Shown: positions 27,990-37,345, counted from the first letter of the stretch. The stretch: DNA of 64,000 bases from Lachnospiraceae bacterium (GCA_017517305.1 JAFWZV010000009.1:96988-160987); one strand, 5' to 3'. Notes: generated by a model from the letters alone, not told the origin. Made by a program: numbers and translations.

Positions 27990-28014
27990 CGACTACACAA
28001 TTGGTACAAATATA

Positions 28015-28962
28015 CTACTTAGACGCTTTCTTTTTCTTTGAATCACCAGAAGAAGACATTTCTTTTACATAATCAAATCTCTTCTTTACTATAATTACAG
28101 ATGCCACAAGCACGCAGATTGCTGCCACAAGCTGAGACACCTTCATATTAACTCCTGGAATCATAAGGGAATCTGAACGAAGCGCTTCTATCCATACTCT
28201 ACCTAAGCCATATCCCCATACATACAGAAGAGCCAGCTCTCCATCAAATTTCTTATTCTTTCTATAAAAGAAGATGATTAGGAATATTCCCAAATTCCAA
28301 AGTGCTTCGTATAAGAAGGTTGGATGAACACTTATCCATGCAGCATTATCCATATGAACCACATTATTAACCATATTTTGATTAATAATACCCTCTTCCA
28401 TTAAATTATTTAGGCTTCCATTACCATTAAAATAGCTAACCGGCAAACACATTCTGAATATAGAATCTGTATAATCACCAAAAGCCTCTCTGTTAAAGAA
28501 ATTACCAAAACGTCCTATAATCTGCCCTGTAAGTAAAGGAAGGACTGCAGTATCAGCCATAAGCTTAATATTGACTTTCTTTTTCTTACAGAAAATTATG
28601 GCAGTTATAACACCAGCTATAATTCCACCATATATAGCAAGACCACCCTGTCTAATATTAATCATATCAAGAAAGGTCTCCCAAACTCCCTTACCTGGCT
28701 CAATATAGCTATCTAAGCTAAATATTATATAGTATAATCTAGCACCAAGAATGGCTGGTATAATCATCCATAGCATAAAATCAACATATAGCTCATCATC
28801 CTGACCTGTTCTCTTAGCTTCCTTAATTGCAATAAAATATGCAAGTATAAATCCTATGGCTATCATTAAACCATATAGCTTTACGTCAAGACCAAACAAG
28901 GTAAAGCCCTCTGGTACATCCTTTAAATTAATTCCTAATCCCGGAAATCTTATATCTCCCAT
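28015..28962 (-). CDS. lgt: Prolipoprotein diacylglyceryl transferase
   Basis: Lgt transfers diacylglycerol from phosphatidylglycerol to the lipobox cysteine of prolipoproteins at the membrane. The 315-residue protein has about seven helices and the signature GRFGNFFNREAFG (about residues 158-170), preceded by RQGGLAIYGG with the conserved arginine region. The C-terminus is a short Ser/Lys-rich tail. It follows ychF by 14 bp. Its transcript runs toward the mraZ control region, where the first hairpin may end it. Confidence 0.95.
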   Translation of the reverse strand: MGDIRFPGLGINLKDVPEGFTLFGLDVKLYGLMIAIGFILAYFIAIKEAKRTGQDDELYVDFMLWMIIPAILGARLYYIIFSLDSYIEPGKGVWETFLDMINIRQGGLAIYGGIIAGVITAIIFCKKKKVNIKLMADTAVLPLLTGQIIGRFGNFFNREAFGDYTDSIFRMCLPVSYFNGNGSLNNLMEEGIINQNMVNNVVHMDNAAWISVHPTFLYEALWNLGIFLIIFFYRKNKKFDGELALLYVWGYGLGRVWIEALRSDSLMIPGVNMKVSQLVAAICVLVASVIIVKKRFDYVKEMSSSGDSKKKKASK

Positions 28963-28976
28963 ATTATTACCTCTTA

Positions 28977-30074
28977 CTATACATTAAACTTGAATAGGAT
29001 AACGTCTCCATCCTGAACAACGTACTCCTTACCTTCCTGTCTAACAAGACCTTTCTCCTTAGCGGCTAACATGCTTCCACTTTCCATAAGAGCATCATAA
29101 GCAACTACCTCAGCCTTAATAAAGCCTCTCTCAAAATCGGTATGAATCTTACCTGCTGCCTGTGGAGCTTTAGTACCCTTAGTTATAGTCCAAGCTCTAG
29201 TCTCATCCTCTCCTGATGTAAGATAGCTTATAAGACCAAGTAGAGAATAGCTTGCTTTAATAAGCTTGTCTAAGCCTGACTCACTTACACCAAGATCCTC
29301 TAAGAACATCTGCTTCTCATCATCATCAAGCTCTGATATCTCCTGCTCTATCTGAGCACAAACTGCGAATACCTCACTGCCAAACTCTGCAGCATAAGCC
29401 TTAACCTTAGCCACATACTCATTAGATGCTGCATCATCAGCAAGCTCGTCCTCAGATACATTTGCAGCAAATATTACTGGCTTTCCAGTAAGAAGATTGT
29501 ACTCCTTAAGCCACTTTATCTCATCCTCATCATCTGTCTCATAGGTTATAGCAAGCTTACTTTCCTCAAGATGAGCCTTCATCTTCTTCTGAAGCTCAAG
29601 CTCCTTAGCCAAAGCCTTATTGTTATTTGCGCCCTTAGCAGTCTTAGCCATTCTTCTCTCAAGAACTTCAATATCCGCAAATATAAGCTCAATATTTATA
29701 GTTTCAATATCTCTAATAGGATCAACTGAACCATCCACATGAATAACATTTGAATCATCAAAGCATCTTACAACATGTACAATTGCATCAGTCTCTCTAA
29801 TATTTGATAAGAACTGGTTACCAAGTCCTTCACCCTTAGATGCACCCTTTACAAGTCCTGCAATATCTACAAACTCTATAACTGCAGGAGTAGTCTTAGC
29901 TGAGTTATACATCTTTGTAAGCTCATCTAATCTCTTATCAGGCACAGGCACTATTCCTACATTAGGATCAATAGTACAGAAAGGATAATTTGCTGACTCC
30001 GCTCCCGCCTTTGTTAATGAATTAAATAATGTACTTTTACCTACGTTGGGCAAACCCACGATCCCTAATTTCAT
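28977..30074 (-). CDS. ychF: Redox-regulated ATPase YchF (Obg-family)
   Basis: The 365-residue protein begins with the P-loop GIVGLPNVGKSTLFN. It then has the YchF-specific segments NYPFCTIDPNVGIVPVPD and FVDIAGLVKGASKGEGLGN, a coiled-coil insert, and a C-terminal TGS domain (DFERGFIKAEVVAYD). YchF binds ribosomes and, unusually for the family, prefers ATP because the G4 motif is NxxE-like (here NVSE). It is nearly universal in bacteria. It is probably co-transcribed with lgt. Confidence 0.96.
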   Translation of the reverse strand: MKLGIVGLPNVGKSTLFNSLTKAGAESANYPFCTIDPNVGIVPVPDKRLDELTKMYNSAKTTPAVIEFVDIAGLVKGASKGEGLGNQFLSNIRETDAIVHVVRCFDDSNVIHVDGSVDPIRDIETINIELIFADIEVLERRMAKTAKGANNNKALAKELELQKKMKAHLEESKLAITYETDDEDEIKWLKEYNLLTGKPVIFAANVSEDELADDAASNEYVAKVKAYAAEFGSEVFAVCAQIEQEISELDDDEKQMFLEDLGVSESGLDKLIKASYSLLGLISYLTSGEDETRAWTITKGTKAPQAAGKIHTDFERGFIKAEVVAYDALMESGSMLAAKEKGLVRQEGKEYVVQDGDVILFKFNV

Positions 30075-30194
30075 GTTATGTTAACCTCATTTTCATAAAT
30101 CTATAATATGCATTCGCATAATCTTACTCATTATACACTATTCAGGATACTTTTTCCACTAAAAATTATTGCCACAATCCCACTTGTGCCATAG

Positions 30195-30223
30195 TTGATT
30201 TTGATTAGCTTTTATCATATAAT
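30195..30223 (+). promoter_or_regulatory. Candidate promoter for the methyltransferase gene
   Basis: TTGATT (30195-30200) and TATAAT (30218-30223) are exactly 17 bp apart, 25 bp before the chosen ATG at 30249. Confidence 0.65.
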
Positions 30224-30248
30224 ATGCAAAGTAATTAGGAGGTGCAAT

Positions 30249-31055
30249 ATGCAGGAAGCTTATTCAAATTTCGCCACTTGCTACGACCAATTGATGGATA
30301 ATATTCCATATAATGAGTGGTTCAAATACCTTCATGGGCTTTTGAAGGAACACAAAATTGAAGATGGCATCATCGCCGAGCTTGGCTGTGGCACTGGAAA
30401 TATTACAGAGCTTATGGCACGTGCAGGCTATGATATGATAGGCATAGATAATTCAGATGCCATGCTGGATATAGCCAATCAGAAGAAATCGGAAAACAAC
30501 TCTAACTCTCTCTATCTCCTACAGGACATGCGAGAATTTGAGTTGTACGGAACTGTAAAGGCTGTTATAAGCCTCTGTGATAGTATAAACTATATTACCG
30601 ACAGCGACGATTTACTTCAGGTATTTAAGTTGGTGAATAATTATCTAGATCCTAAGGGAATATTTATATTTGATTTCCACCCTAGATACTATTATAAGGA
30701 GATTGTTGCAGACTCTACAATTGCTGAGGATAGGGATGACATAAGCTTCATATGGGATAATTTCTATGACGAAGACGAGGATATTAACGAGCTTGCACTT
30801 AGTCTATTTGTGAAGGAAGCTCCGCAGAATGCTAACAACAAAGGTCAATCCAACAATTCTTATGCAACAGAGGACTGCTTATATAGAAAGTATCAGGAGC
30901 TTCATCTTCAACGAGGTTATACCTTAGAAGAAATCAAAGAGCTTATTTCTATATCAGGCTTGGAGCTAATAGCAGCTTATGATGCATTTACAAAGAATGA
31001 GGCAACTGAGGATTGCGAAAGAATATATATTATTGCCAGGGAACAGGGCAAATAA
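30249..31055 (+). CDS. SAM-dependent class I methyltransferase
   Basis: The chosen ATG at 30249 has a TTAGGAGG site; an upstream in-frame ATG at 30195 lies within the promoter itself. The 268-residue protein has the SAM motif IIAELGCGTGNITELM (about residues 40-55), IGIDNSDAMLDIA and LQDMREFEL, typical of small-molecule or tRNA methyltransferases of the Methyltransf_25 type. The substrate cannot be told. A second domain (about 125-245) interrupts the Rossmann fold, as in similar Firmicutes proteins often found beside hslO, which follows here. Confidence 0.85.
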   Translation: MQEAYSNFATCYDQLMDNIPYNEWFKYLHGLLKEHKIEDGIIAELGCGTGNITELMARAGYDMIGIDNSDAMLDIANQKKSENNSNSLYLLQDMREFELYGTVKAVISLCDSINYITDSDDLLQVFKLVNNYLDPKGIFIFDFHPRYYYKEIVADSTIAEDRDDISFIWDNFYDEDEDINELALSLFVKEAPQNANNKGQSNNSYATEDCLYRKYQELHLQRGYTLEEIKELISISGLELIAAYDAFTKNEATEDCERIYIIAREQGK

Positions 31056-31136
31056 TTAAAAATAAATATTAATAACAATTCAGAATGAGTAAATATAATT
31101 CAATTGTGGTAAACACATATAATATGGAGGATAGAC

Positions 31137-32003
31137 ATGTCAGATTATATAATAAGAGGAATGGCTGCAAATAATCAGGTTAGATTCTTTGCTTGTAACT
31201 CAACAGACACTGTAGAAAAAGCCAGAATAACACACAACACTAGCCCTGTAGTAACCAATGCACTGGGAAGACTTCTCACCGGTGGTGTTCTTATGGGAGC
31301 AATGTGTAAGAACGATACAGACACACTTACAATCAGAGTGCAGTGTCAGGGACCAATACAGGGAATGCTTATAACTGCAGATTCTAAGGGAAATGTAAAA
31401 GGTTATGTAAGCGAAGCACAGGTAATGCTTCCTGCAAAGGATGTAGCCAAGGCCATAGACCTTGGTGTTATGAGTGTAATCAAGGACATAGGCTTAAAGG
31501 AGCCTTATGTAGGACAAACCCATCTGGTAAGTAGCGAAATAGCCATGGATCTCACCTACTATTTTGTAACCAGCGAACAAATCCCATCATCTGTAGCACT
31601 GGGTGTATTGCAAAATGCAGACACAACCGTATCTGTTGCAGGTGGATTTGTAGTTCAACTTATGCCATTTGCAGAGGAACAGCTTATATCAGATTTGGAA
31701 AAACGACTTGAACAATTCTCATTTACCGAATTGTTAGAAAAGGGGGATTCTGTAGAGCAAATTATTGAACAATTATTTGATGGATACGATACAGTAATTA
31801 CAGATACTCTCCCATGTAATTACTGCTGCGACTGTAGCAAGGATAGAGTTGAAAAGGCTGTTATAAGTATGGGGCGTAAAGAAATTGCCGATATGATTGA
31901 AGAAAACCAACCTGTGGAGGTTGTATGTGATTTCTGTCATACAAAATACACATTTTCACCAGAAGAGCTTCTAAAGCTTCTTCAGCAGGGTATAGCAAAA
32001 TAA
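31137..32003 (+). CDS. hslO: Redox-activated chaperone Hsp33
   Basis: Hsp33 is a cytosolic holdase switched on by oxidative stress when its zinc centre is lost. The 288-residue protein has the N-terminal core (residues 1-180) and the redox switch with CDC at about residues 231-233 (within NYCCDC) and CDFC at about 264-267, giving the four zinc ligands. The start has a TGGAGG site. Structured element copy B, wrapped in a terminator, follows directly after its stop. Confidence 0.95.
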   Translation: MSDYIIRGMAANNQVRFFACNSTDTVEKARITHNTSPVVTNALGRLLTGGVLMGAMCKNDTDTLTIRVQCQGPIQGMLITADSKGNVKGYVSEAQVMLPAKDVAKAIDLGVMSVIKDIGLKEPYVGQTHLVSSEIAMDLTYYFVTSEQIPSSVALGVLQNADTTVSVAGGFVVQLMPFAEEQLISDLEKRLEQFSFTELLEKGDSVEQIIEQLFDGYDTVITDTLPCNYCCDCSKDRVEKAVISMGRKEIADMIEENQPVEVVCDFCHTKYTFSPEELLKLLQQGIAK

Positions 32004-32138
32004 AAAAAAGACCAGGAACCAATATACTTTCTTGGCCGGCCTGCCTAGGGTGGGTCCACGCTGACACTTAAAACGGTCAGCTTAGTCCCCACCCTGTCGC
32101 GGCCGGAATATATGTATAGTTCTCCTGGTCTTTTTTTT
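32002..32138. repeat. Structured dispersed element, copy B, inside a terminator
   Basis: The core (32034-32106) has stems CCGGCC/GGCCGG (32036-32041 with 32101-32106), AGGGTGGG/CCCACCCT (32047-32054 with 32088-32095) and GCTGAC/GTCAGC (32060-32065 with 32076-32081). It shares the internal loop TGCCT/GTCGC with copies A and C. The outermost stem, GACCAGGA with its complement between an A-run (32002-32017) and a T-run (32123-32138), forms a bidirectional terminator for hslO and the plsC-like gene. The core is therefore an insertion in a terminator loop. Confidence 0.8.
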
Positions 32139-32937
32139 ATGCTGTCATTTTCTCTTCTATCATACCTTTTGCCATATCGCTTAACTCAGTGGTATTATGA
32201 GTTGCCACGATTTCTTTATCTATAACTCCTATAAATTCAATGTATACATGAGTTTTCTTCCAAGGAGTATTCTTAGATATATTTTCAGCATTCTTGATTA
32301 TTGCCACTACTATTGGACAATCTGCCTTCTTAGCAATTTTAAATGATCCACTCATAAAAGGAAGTAGTCCTTCCCCAGTTTTATTTCTTGTGCCCTCAGG
32401 ATATATTCCTATTGATGCCTCTTGGGACTTAATCAGCTTACTGGCACGCAGGATGGTTTTTGCCTGACTCTTCATATCCTCCTTGTCAAGTTTAGGGCAA
32501 AAGCATCTATGCATAAGTCTTCTAATAACCGGCACCTTGTATATAGCCTTCTTAGCGATAAAACCTGTGTTGTACTCTCTGAGAACCCCCATAGTAAGAA
32601 GTGGATCCATAGCTGATCTGTGATTACAAACCAGCATAAATTTTTCATCAGGAAGACATTCCTTACCAGAATAATGAGTCTTTATATTCATAAAAATCTC
32701 CAAAGACTCAATAATATTATTCACAAAGTATCTGTAAAATGGGCTGTGAGTATCATAGTCCTTATCCATATCAATAAAGGCCGCACAGATACTACAGAAT
32801 AAGCACCATAACAACGCTAAGGCAACAAAGGTTCCTATTAAAACCAATGGTACCAAATAAATCTTTCCAGGAACAAACCAAATACATGAAACTGCAGCCA
32901 TGATAATTGAGATTATTCCCATTCCTTTAAGCAACAT
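32137..32937 (-). CDS. plsC: 1-acyl-sn-glycerol-3-phosphate acyltransferase-like (PlsC/LPLAT)
   Basis: The 266-residue protein has two N-terminal membrane segments (about residues 5-25 and 27-50) and the acyltransferase motifs NHRSAMDPL (HX4D, about residue 107) and YPEGTRNKTGEG (about 180). It acylates lysophosphatidic acid to phosphatidic acid in phospholipid synthesis, or a related lysolipid. It follows the WYL regulator by 15 bp. A second, more divergent acyltransferase is at 46158-46841. The 3' end overlaps the terminator around structured element copy B. Confidence 0.87.
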   Translation of the reverse strand: MLLKGMGIISIIMAAVSCIWFVPGKIYLVPLVLIGTFVALALLWCLFCSICAAFIDMDKDYDTHSPFYRYFVNNIIESLEIFMNIKTHYSGKECLPDEKFMLVCNHRSAMDPLLTMGVLREYNTGFIAKKAIYKVPVIRRLMHRCFCPKLDKEDMKSQAKTILRASKLIKSQEASIGIYPEGTRNKTGEGLLPFMSGSFKIAKKADCPIVVAIIKNAENISKNTPWKKTHVYIEFIGVIDKEIVATHNTTELSDMAKGMIEEKMTA

Positions 32938-32952
32938 ATAATGTCCTCCAAA

Positions 32953-33948
32953 TTAATCATTATACAATGATAAAATATTCTCTATACTTTCCCTTACCTT
33001 ATCACGTATGTCCTGAGGTGACACTACCTCAACATCCTGACCAAAACCAACTAACCATCCTATAAACTGTTGACTTGGAACTACATCTACATTAATTGTA
33101 AAGAAGCCCTTCTTATTATCTGGGATAATCATAGTACTAAGACCAAATCTGTCAAGCATGGCTCCAATCAAACGATTATTTACTCTTAGTTTAACTAAGC
33201 AGGATTCACCACCAAACATTCCAAAGGTCCTCTTAGAATAAGATGGTAGATCAAAATCCTTAAACTCTTTATGTCCTTGTCTTTCCTTATCAGTTATCTT
33301 CAAGGACACCATCTTATCAACTCTATAATGTCTGATTTCTTTAAACTCATCATTATAACCTATCAGATAATAGTTCTCGTCCTCCCAGGTGAGAGCCCAA
33401 GGACTTACCTCATAAATTTTTCCGTCATGCTTTACCTCTAACTCCTTGCTTGTATTCCAAGCAGTATATTGGAACTCAACACGAACCCTCTTATGTATAG
33501 CCTCATGAAGCTTATCCACTGCCAAAAAGATTTTCTCATTAGGGGTTTTAACTCTATTAATTACATGAACCTGTCTCTGAAGCTCTACAGCCTGATGCTT
33601 ACTTGTCAGTCCCTCAATCTTTTTAATTAGGGCATCTGTTTTCTTAGATGTCATAAACTTTGAGGACTGTACTGCATCCACCAATAGCTTTAGCTCTGCA
33701 AGTTCAAAATCTCTGCTTACCAGTTTGTAAACAGTTTCCCTACCAGCCTTTTCCTTTACAATGTCCAAACCATATGAATTTAGACATTCTATATCATTGT
33801 ATATGGACTTTCTCTCTGATTTAATATCATAGGATTCAAGATAGTCTATCATCTCATTGACAGTAATTCCATGATTTTCATCAGTATCTCTCATAAATTT
33901 ATCCATTAGATAAATCATCTTCAGCTTTTGATTACTAGATTTTGCCAT
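32953..33948 (-). CDS. WYL-domain transcriptional regulator with N-terminal HTH
   Basis: The 331-residue protein has an N-terminal winged helix-turn-helix (about residues 5-65, DENHGITVNEMIDYLESYDI), a central region, a WYL domain (about 145-215, with SPWALTWEDENYYLIGYN) and a C-terminal WCX part. WYL domains sense nucleic acids or nucleotides and often act in DNA-damage or defence control. The target is unknown; no palindromic operator stands out. It lies between the SCP2 and plsC-like genes with gaps of 11 and 15 bp. Confidence 0.88.
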   Translation of the reverse strand: MAKSSNQKLKMIYLMDKFMRDTDENHGITVNEMIDYLESYDIKSERKSIYNDIECLNSYGLDIVKEKAGRETVYKLVSRDFELAELKLLVDAVQSSKFMTSKKTDALIKKIEGLTSKHQAVELQRQVHVINRVKTPNEKIFLAVDKLHEAIHKRVRVEFQYTAWNTSKELEVKHDGKIYEVSPWALTWEDENYYLIGYNDEFKEIRHYRVDKMVSLKITDKERQGHKEFKDFDLPSYSKRTFGMFGGESCLVKLRVNNRLIGAMLDRFGLSTMIIPDNKKGFFTINVDVVPSQQFIGWLVGFGQDVEVVSPQDIRDKVRESIENILSLYND

Positions 33949-33959
33949 AGCCCTGCTCC

Positions 33960-34277
33960 TTAAAGTAACTTACCAAACTCCAATACCTTCTCTATGCTTC
34001 CGTCAATCTTAAGCTTTCCAAGTGTAAATGCAGCCACAGGGTCAAGCTTACCCTCCATAAGCTTAATGAAGTTCTTTGACTTCATTGTAATTAAAGCCTG
34101 TCTATCAAAGTACTCGTAAGGTTCTACTGAAAGCTTTCCATCCTTAACCTCTACATAAAAGGCTCCAGCGCCCTCCTCAGTTATATTTACCTGAATTGCA
34201 AGGAAGCCATCCACTTTACTAGTATCTGCATCCTTTAATCTTTCTCTTACCTTTTCAACAATCTCTTCGTATGTCAT
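33960..34277 (-). CDS. SCP2 sterol-binding domain protein
   Basis: This 105-residue protein is a single SCP2-like domain (ITEEGAGAFYVEVKDGKLSV, then LMEGKLDPVAAFTLGKLKI, the typical end of the fold). SCP2 domains bind lipids or acyl chains in a tunnel, and in bacteria the ligand is usually unknown. It precedes a regulator and a lysolipid acyltransferase on the same strand, which would fit a lipid-related role, but this is inference. The ATG has an AAAGGAG site. Confidence 0.85.
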   Translation of the reverse strand: MTYEEIVEKVRERLKDADTSKVDGFLAIQVNITEEGAGAFYVEVKDGKLSVEPYEYFDRQALITMKSKNFIKLMEGKLDPVAAFTLGKLKIDGSIEKVLEFGKLL

Positions 34278-34379
34278 ATCATTATTCTCCTTTCAAATTT
34301 ATATAGATTTATTATACAAAATCCAGAATGCGTAGTCAATAATTAAGTCCAATAAATTACCCATGGTCAATTATCAATA

Positions 34380-34961
34380 CTATAGTCCATTTGCTTCCTC
34401 TTGCTCTATCTCTAGATTTCTTTTATTCCATTTCTTCGATATTATGTCAACTATAAATATACTAACAAAGGCTATTATAGTACCAATGGCCGCTCCTGCA
34501 ATCACGTCTGTAGGATAATGAACTCCTATATAAAGTCTAGAGAATGCCATAAGTATAGAAATCACAAATATTGGTACTCCAATCTTTCTTGGCATCATAA
34601 TAAGAATTACAACTCCCACTGCAAAGGCATGAGCTGCGTGACCAGATGGAAAGGAAAAATCCTTTTGTTTATCCACAAGGTTAATCAACCCCTCTACCAC
34701 CTCGTAAGGTCTGGTTCTAGCAACTATATTTTTAATTCCAAGATTCACAGTCAAAAAGGTAATAATTAATGCAACTGCCGATGTAACCCCCACCTTTCTT
34801 GTGTTACTAAGCACAAGAAACAACACGGTCAATACTATCCACAAGCATCCACTATCCCCCAGTCTGGTTATTCCCTTCATAATAGTCGTCATCAAATCTG
34901 TTCTCATATTTTCCTGAATCCATAACAAAATATTGGCATCCCACTCTAATAGTACATTCAT
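34380..34961 (-). CDS. PAP2-family membrane phosphatase
   Basis: From the ATG at 34961 (behind AAGGAG) the protein has 193 residues and about six helices. The three PAP2 motifs are KNIVARTRP, PSGHAAHAF and SRLYIGVHYPTDV. The family dephosphorylates lipid phosphates such as undecaprenyl pyrophosphate or phosphatidic acid. An undecaprenyl-pyrophosphatase role is possible but not provable here. The gene stands alone, with AT-rich gaps on either side. Confidence 0.9.
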   Translation of the reverse strand: MNVLLEWDANILLWIQENMRTDLMTTIMKGITRLGDSGCLWIVLTVLFLVLSNTRKVGVTSAVALIITFLTVNLGIKNIVARTRPYEVVEGLINLVDKQKDFSFPSGHAAHAFAVGVVILIMMPRKIGVPIFVISILMAFSRLYIGVHYPTDVIAGAAIGTIIAFVSIFIVDIISKKWNKRNLEIEQEEANGL

Positions 34962-35063
34962 TCTTCCATCTCCTTGTTTCAATAGCTTCAATACATAATC
35001 TTAATATTATAATTTTATATTCTATATTCTATCCAAGTCAACTAAAAATATAGACAAGTTTTG

Positions 35064-35092
35064 TTGTTTTTAATTAAAACTTTTGATATGAT
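35064..35092 (+). promoter_or_regulatory. Candidate promoter for the PHP-domain gene
   Basis: TTGTTT (35064-35069) and TATGAT (35087-35092) are 17 bp apart, about 28 bp before the start codon. Confidence 0.45.
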
Positions 35093-35120
35093 AATTTCTG
35101 TTAGAAATGAGGTGTTAATA

Positions 35121-35966
35121 ATGGATTTAATAGATTTACATGTACATTCAAACGCATCTGATGGTTCCCTCACACCAGCAGAGGTAGCTGACGAAGCAAT
35201 AGCTATGGGACTTAAAGCAATAGCACTTACAGACCATGACACAGTTGACGGAGTTGCTGAAATACTTGAATATACTAAGAATAAGGATTTGGAAGTAGTT
35301 CCAGGAATAGAGCTTTCCTGCTACTACAAAAACAGAGAGATTCATATACTGGGTTTCTATGGAGATTATGAAAATCCTGAACTTCAAAAGGAATTAGACT
35401 CCCTAAAGGAAGCCCGAGAAGGTCGTAACAAAAAGATGATTGAGCTTATGCAGGCAGATGGATTAAACGTCACCATGGAAAAGCTACTCCATGGCAACCC
35501 TGACAGTGTAATTACCAGAGCTCATTTTGCAAGAGTGCTTGTAGAAGAAGGAATCTGCAAAACCAAGGATATAGCCTTCAAAAAATATATAGGTATCGGT
35601 TGCAAATATTATCTTCCAAAGCCACAGGTTACCTGTGAAAGAGCTATGGGAATACTTAATAAGTATTTCAAAGCAATATATCTGGCTCATCCTCTTCTAT
35701 ACCACTTTGGTTATGCGCAGATTGAAGAGCTTTTAATATATTTAAAATCTCTAGGATTAGATGGTCTAGAAGCATATCACTCCTCTAATAACAGCTACGA
35801 AAGTGACAAGCTTCGTTCTATGGCTTTGAAACTAGACTTAGGTATATCCGGAGGCTCAGATTTTCACGGTGTGGTTAAGCCAAATATAAAAATGGGTATT
35901 GGACGTGGTGGTATGCGTATTCCTATGCGCTTGCTTGACAACATCAAAGCTTCTATAAAGGATTAG
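35121..35966 (+). CDS. PHP-domain phosphoesterase
   Basis: The chosen ATG at 35121 follows a TGAGGTG site; an in-frame ATG at 35061 would overlap the promoter. The 281-residue protein has the PHP metal-binding motifs DLHVHSNASDGSLTP, ALTDHDTVDG, PGIELSC and the late GGSDFHG. Members of this type include 3',5'-nucleoside bisphosphate phosphatases and 5'-3' exonucleases (YciV/RnaAM-like), which recycle pAp or mature RNA 5' ends. Such an activity is likely but not certain. The gene is single and ends in a bidirectional terminator shared with the GGDEF gene. Confidence 0.88.
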   Translation: MDLIDLHVHSNASDGSLTPAEVADEAIAMGLKAIALTDHDTVDGVAEILEYTKNKDLEVVPGIELSCYYKNREIHILGFYGDYENPELQKELDSLKEAREGRNKKMIELMQADGLNVTMEKLLHGNPDSVITRAHFARVLVEEGICKTKDIAFKKYIGIGCKYYLPKPQVTCERAMGILNKYFKAIYLAHPLLYHFGYAQIEELLIYLKSLGLDGLEAYHSSNNSYESDKLRSMALKLDLGISGGSDFHGVVKPNIKMGIGRGGMRIPMRLLDNIKASIKD

Positions 35967-35987
35967 ACAAATATCAAAAACACTAAT

Positions 35988-36031
35988 AAAAATAAACAGC
36001 CTAGGGCTTATGCCATAGGCTGTTTATTTTT
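35988..36031. terminator. Bidirectional intrinsic terminator
   Basis: The stem ATAAACAGCCTA with its complement, flanked by A- and T-runs, lies between the convergent PHP and GGDEF genes and overlaps the stop codon of the latter. Confidence 0.9.
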
Positions 36032-37184
36032 ATGAATCCGACGTAAGAATACCTGTAGTTCCTCTGCTCTTCATTAATTCATAATGATTTTGCTTATTCT
36101 TGTACATACAAGCATCTGCCTCTGCAACTACTTGTTCGATATCCTTTCCTGCACCAACTGCATACCCAACGGAAGCAGATATAGGAATCTTGGTTGCATG
36201 ATTTTTCTTATCTATAGAGCTTTGAATATTAACCACCAGCTCGGCTATTGCTTCTCTGTTTAAGCCCTCACCAATAACAACAAATTCATCTCCTCCTATA
36301 CGATAAGCTTTACATACATCCTTAGTAAACTCTGTTATGGAGGTTGTTATAGCTGATATAAGATAGTCTCCACTATCATGGCCCATAGTATCATTTACCT
36401 TCTTTAAGCCATTAATATCCCAGAACATTACGCCTACCTGGGAGACCGTAGGATAATACTCGTGAACCATCTCCAGATATTTATTCCTGTTATAAAGCTG
36501 AGTCATCATATCCGTCTCGCCTAGAATTCTTAACTCTGTTTCTCTTCTTGCATTGGAAGCGATAACATTTGACAAATGCTTAATCATAGGAATGGTTGCA
36601 AAAAGCACTAAACATCTAGGTACTGCATAATATAATGGCAACGTTCCCCATGGATTGGTATTCACTGTAGTCAAAATAAACTCTCCTGTAACAGGATCAA
36701 TATGGTTATCCTTCACCTGATTAGTTAAAACAAGCATATTAGCATCACAGATACCAAAGTAAAAGCCAGCCATTACAATGGCGAATACACTTATTACTGA
36801 TATAATGTAGGCAAAATTAATTAACTTATTATTCTTATACTGAGCAGAACAAAGTATAGGAATAACGCTTACTAAAACTATGTGATAGGTTAAAAAAGAA
36901 CCTAAAATAGTAACAAATATTACCATAACAATCATAAGCAAATACTTTGTTATAGGTTTATCTGCCATTAGCTTTACAATAAGAGCAGATATTATAGTAC
37001 AGATAGTACACCCTATCATACTATAATACATAAGCTTATCCTGAATAATGAAAATATCCAGAATGTTAAGTATAACTGTAAATCCAACTATGACAGTCAT
37101 AATAATCTGACATTTGAGGGTGAATCTATTACTAGCAGCTTCACCAGTATCGATTGTAGTTGTAGAATTAATACTTTTATCCAT
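36030..37184 (-). CDS. Membrane-bound GGDEF diguanylate cyclase
   Basis: The 384-residue protein has six or so N-terminal membrane helices (about residues 25-200) and a C-terminal GGDEF domain (about 215-375) with an intact RIGGDEF active site. It should make cyclic di-GMP from two GTP. The RxxD inhibitory site normally just before the GGDEF motif is not seen; FTKD stands there, so product feedback may be lost. There is no EAL domain. No cyclic di-GMP riboswitch was recognised in the window. The sensor helices are not of a named type. Confidence 0.9.
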   Translation of the reverse strand: MDKSINSTTTIDTGEAASNRFTLKCQIIMTVIVGFTVILNILDIFIIQDKLMYYSMIGCTICTIISALIVKLMADKPITKYLLMIVMVIFVTILGSFLTYHIVLVSVIPILCSAQYKNNKLINFAYIISVISVFAIVMAGFYFGICDANMLVLTNQVKDNHIDPVTGEFILTTVNTNPWGTLPLYYAVPRCLVLFATIPMIKHLSNVIASNARRETELRILGETDMMTQLYNRNKYLEMVHEYYPTVSQVGVMFWDINGLKKVNDTMGHDSGDYLISAITTSITEFTKDVCKAYRIGGDEFVVIGEGLNREAIAELVVNIQSSIDKKNHATKIPISASVGYAVGAGKDIEQVVAEADACMYKNKQNHYELMKSRGTTGILTSDS

Positions 37185-37345
37185 TATTGTACCTCTTGCA
37201 TTATATTAATTATCAACAATCAACTTTCTATTTACACACTGAACAACATTTTACACTAATTTGCTAATTCTTGCAATTTTTTTAGGCGTAAATTTACAAA
37301 CTGTTAACATTTTTCTACATTTTTATCATTTGACGTCATATATAA

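Larger units (their letters stand above)
27669..28014 (-). promoter_or_regulatory. mraZ/dcw control region
   Basis: This 346-bp gap holds no gene. In the direction of mraZ it contains five AGTGGATG boxes at exact 21-bp steps, promoter P1, an 11-bp-stem hairpin, promoter P2 whose predicted start point falls at the first of five MraZ-like boxes, and the mraZ ribosome site. The individual parts are listed separately. Confidence 0.8.

Noticed and set aside
31861-32067. Minus-strand frame across hslO and structured element B, with a start SAWTHPRQAGQ
   Set aside because: A similar peptide (SAWTGPRQAGQ) is read from element C at 38961-39146. Both come from reading the conserved structured element as protein and lie antisense to real genes, so they are not genes.
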